Origin: an uncultured Collinsella sp.
Lineage (GTDB): Bacteria > Actinomycetota > Coriobacteriia > Coriobacteriales > Coriobacteriaceae
NCBI GenBank assembly: GCA_900550815.1
Contig: URTW01000103.1
Span: 1-7,187, forward strand
DNA: 7,187 bases
Reading direction: 5' to 3'
The first letter of the stretch is position 1. Every line of letters begins with the position of its first letter. Positions 5,274 through 7,187 of this stretch are shown piece after piece. The position numbers were made by a program, and so were the translations under genes. The notes beneath the pieces are model-generated. The model saw only the letters and a list, made by a program, of their open reading frames with translations, did not search any database and had not been told where the DNA came from.

Positions 5274-7187
<1,914 letters not shown>

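Overview
This window holds the chromosomal replication-origin region of a GC-rich bacterium. The gene order is dnaA, dnaN, recF, dciA (DUF721), gyrB, all on the + strand. A DciA-type gene between recF and gyrB is the classic actinobacterial arrangement. Codon use, GTG starts on three of the five genes, and the protein sequences suggest an actinobacterium, perhaps a Coriobacteriia member such as Collinsella. That assignment is inference, since no database search was possible.

Layout. Positions 1-461 carry the 3' part of an unrecognised gene: a glutamine-rich low-complexity segment followed by a winged-helix DNA-binding domain. It ends 15 bp before dnaA (477-2201, GTG start). DnaA has a long Ala/Pro/Thr-rich domain II, and the DNA encoding that linker contains a near-consensus parS site (836-851). 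The only large intergenic gap, 2202-2439, looks like oriC: five divergent DnaA-box-like 9-mers, a run of five DnaA-trio repeats, and a stretch that is 17% GC and runs up to dnaN. dnaN (2440-3543), recF (3554-4660) and dciA (4647-5210) are tightly packed, the last two overlapping by 14 bp. A strong rho-independent terminator (5237-5266) closes this cluster. gyrB (5316 to the window end) follows with its own strong ribosome binding site and is cut by the window edge.

How the parts work together. DnaA would bind the boxes in the dnaA-dnaN gap and open the AT-rich trio region. DciA would help load the DnaB helicase, the beta clamp (DnaN) gives the polymerase processivity, GyrB supplies negative supercoiling, and RecF handles gaps at damaged forks. 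The parS site would let ParB mark the same locus for segregation.

Most interesting points: the parS-like site inside dnaA; an origin with trios but no canonical TTATCCACA box, together with a DnaA whose DNA-recognition motif departs from the usual GRDHTT; the Q-rich winged-helix gene directly upstream of dnaA; and a GyrB that appears to carry the long insertion typical of E. coli-type GyrB.
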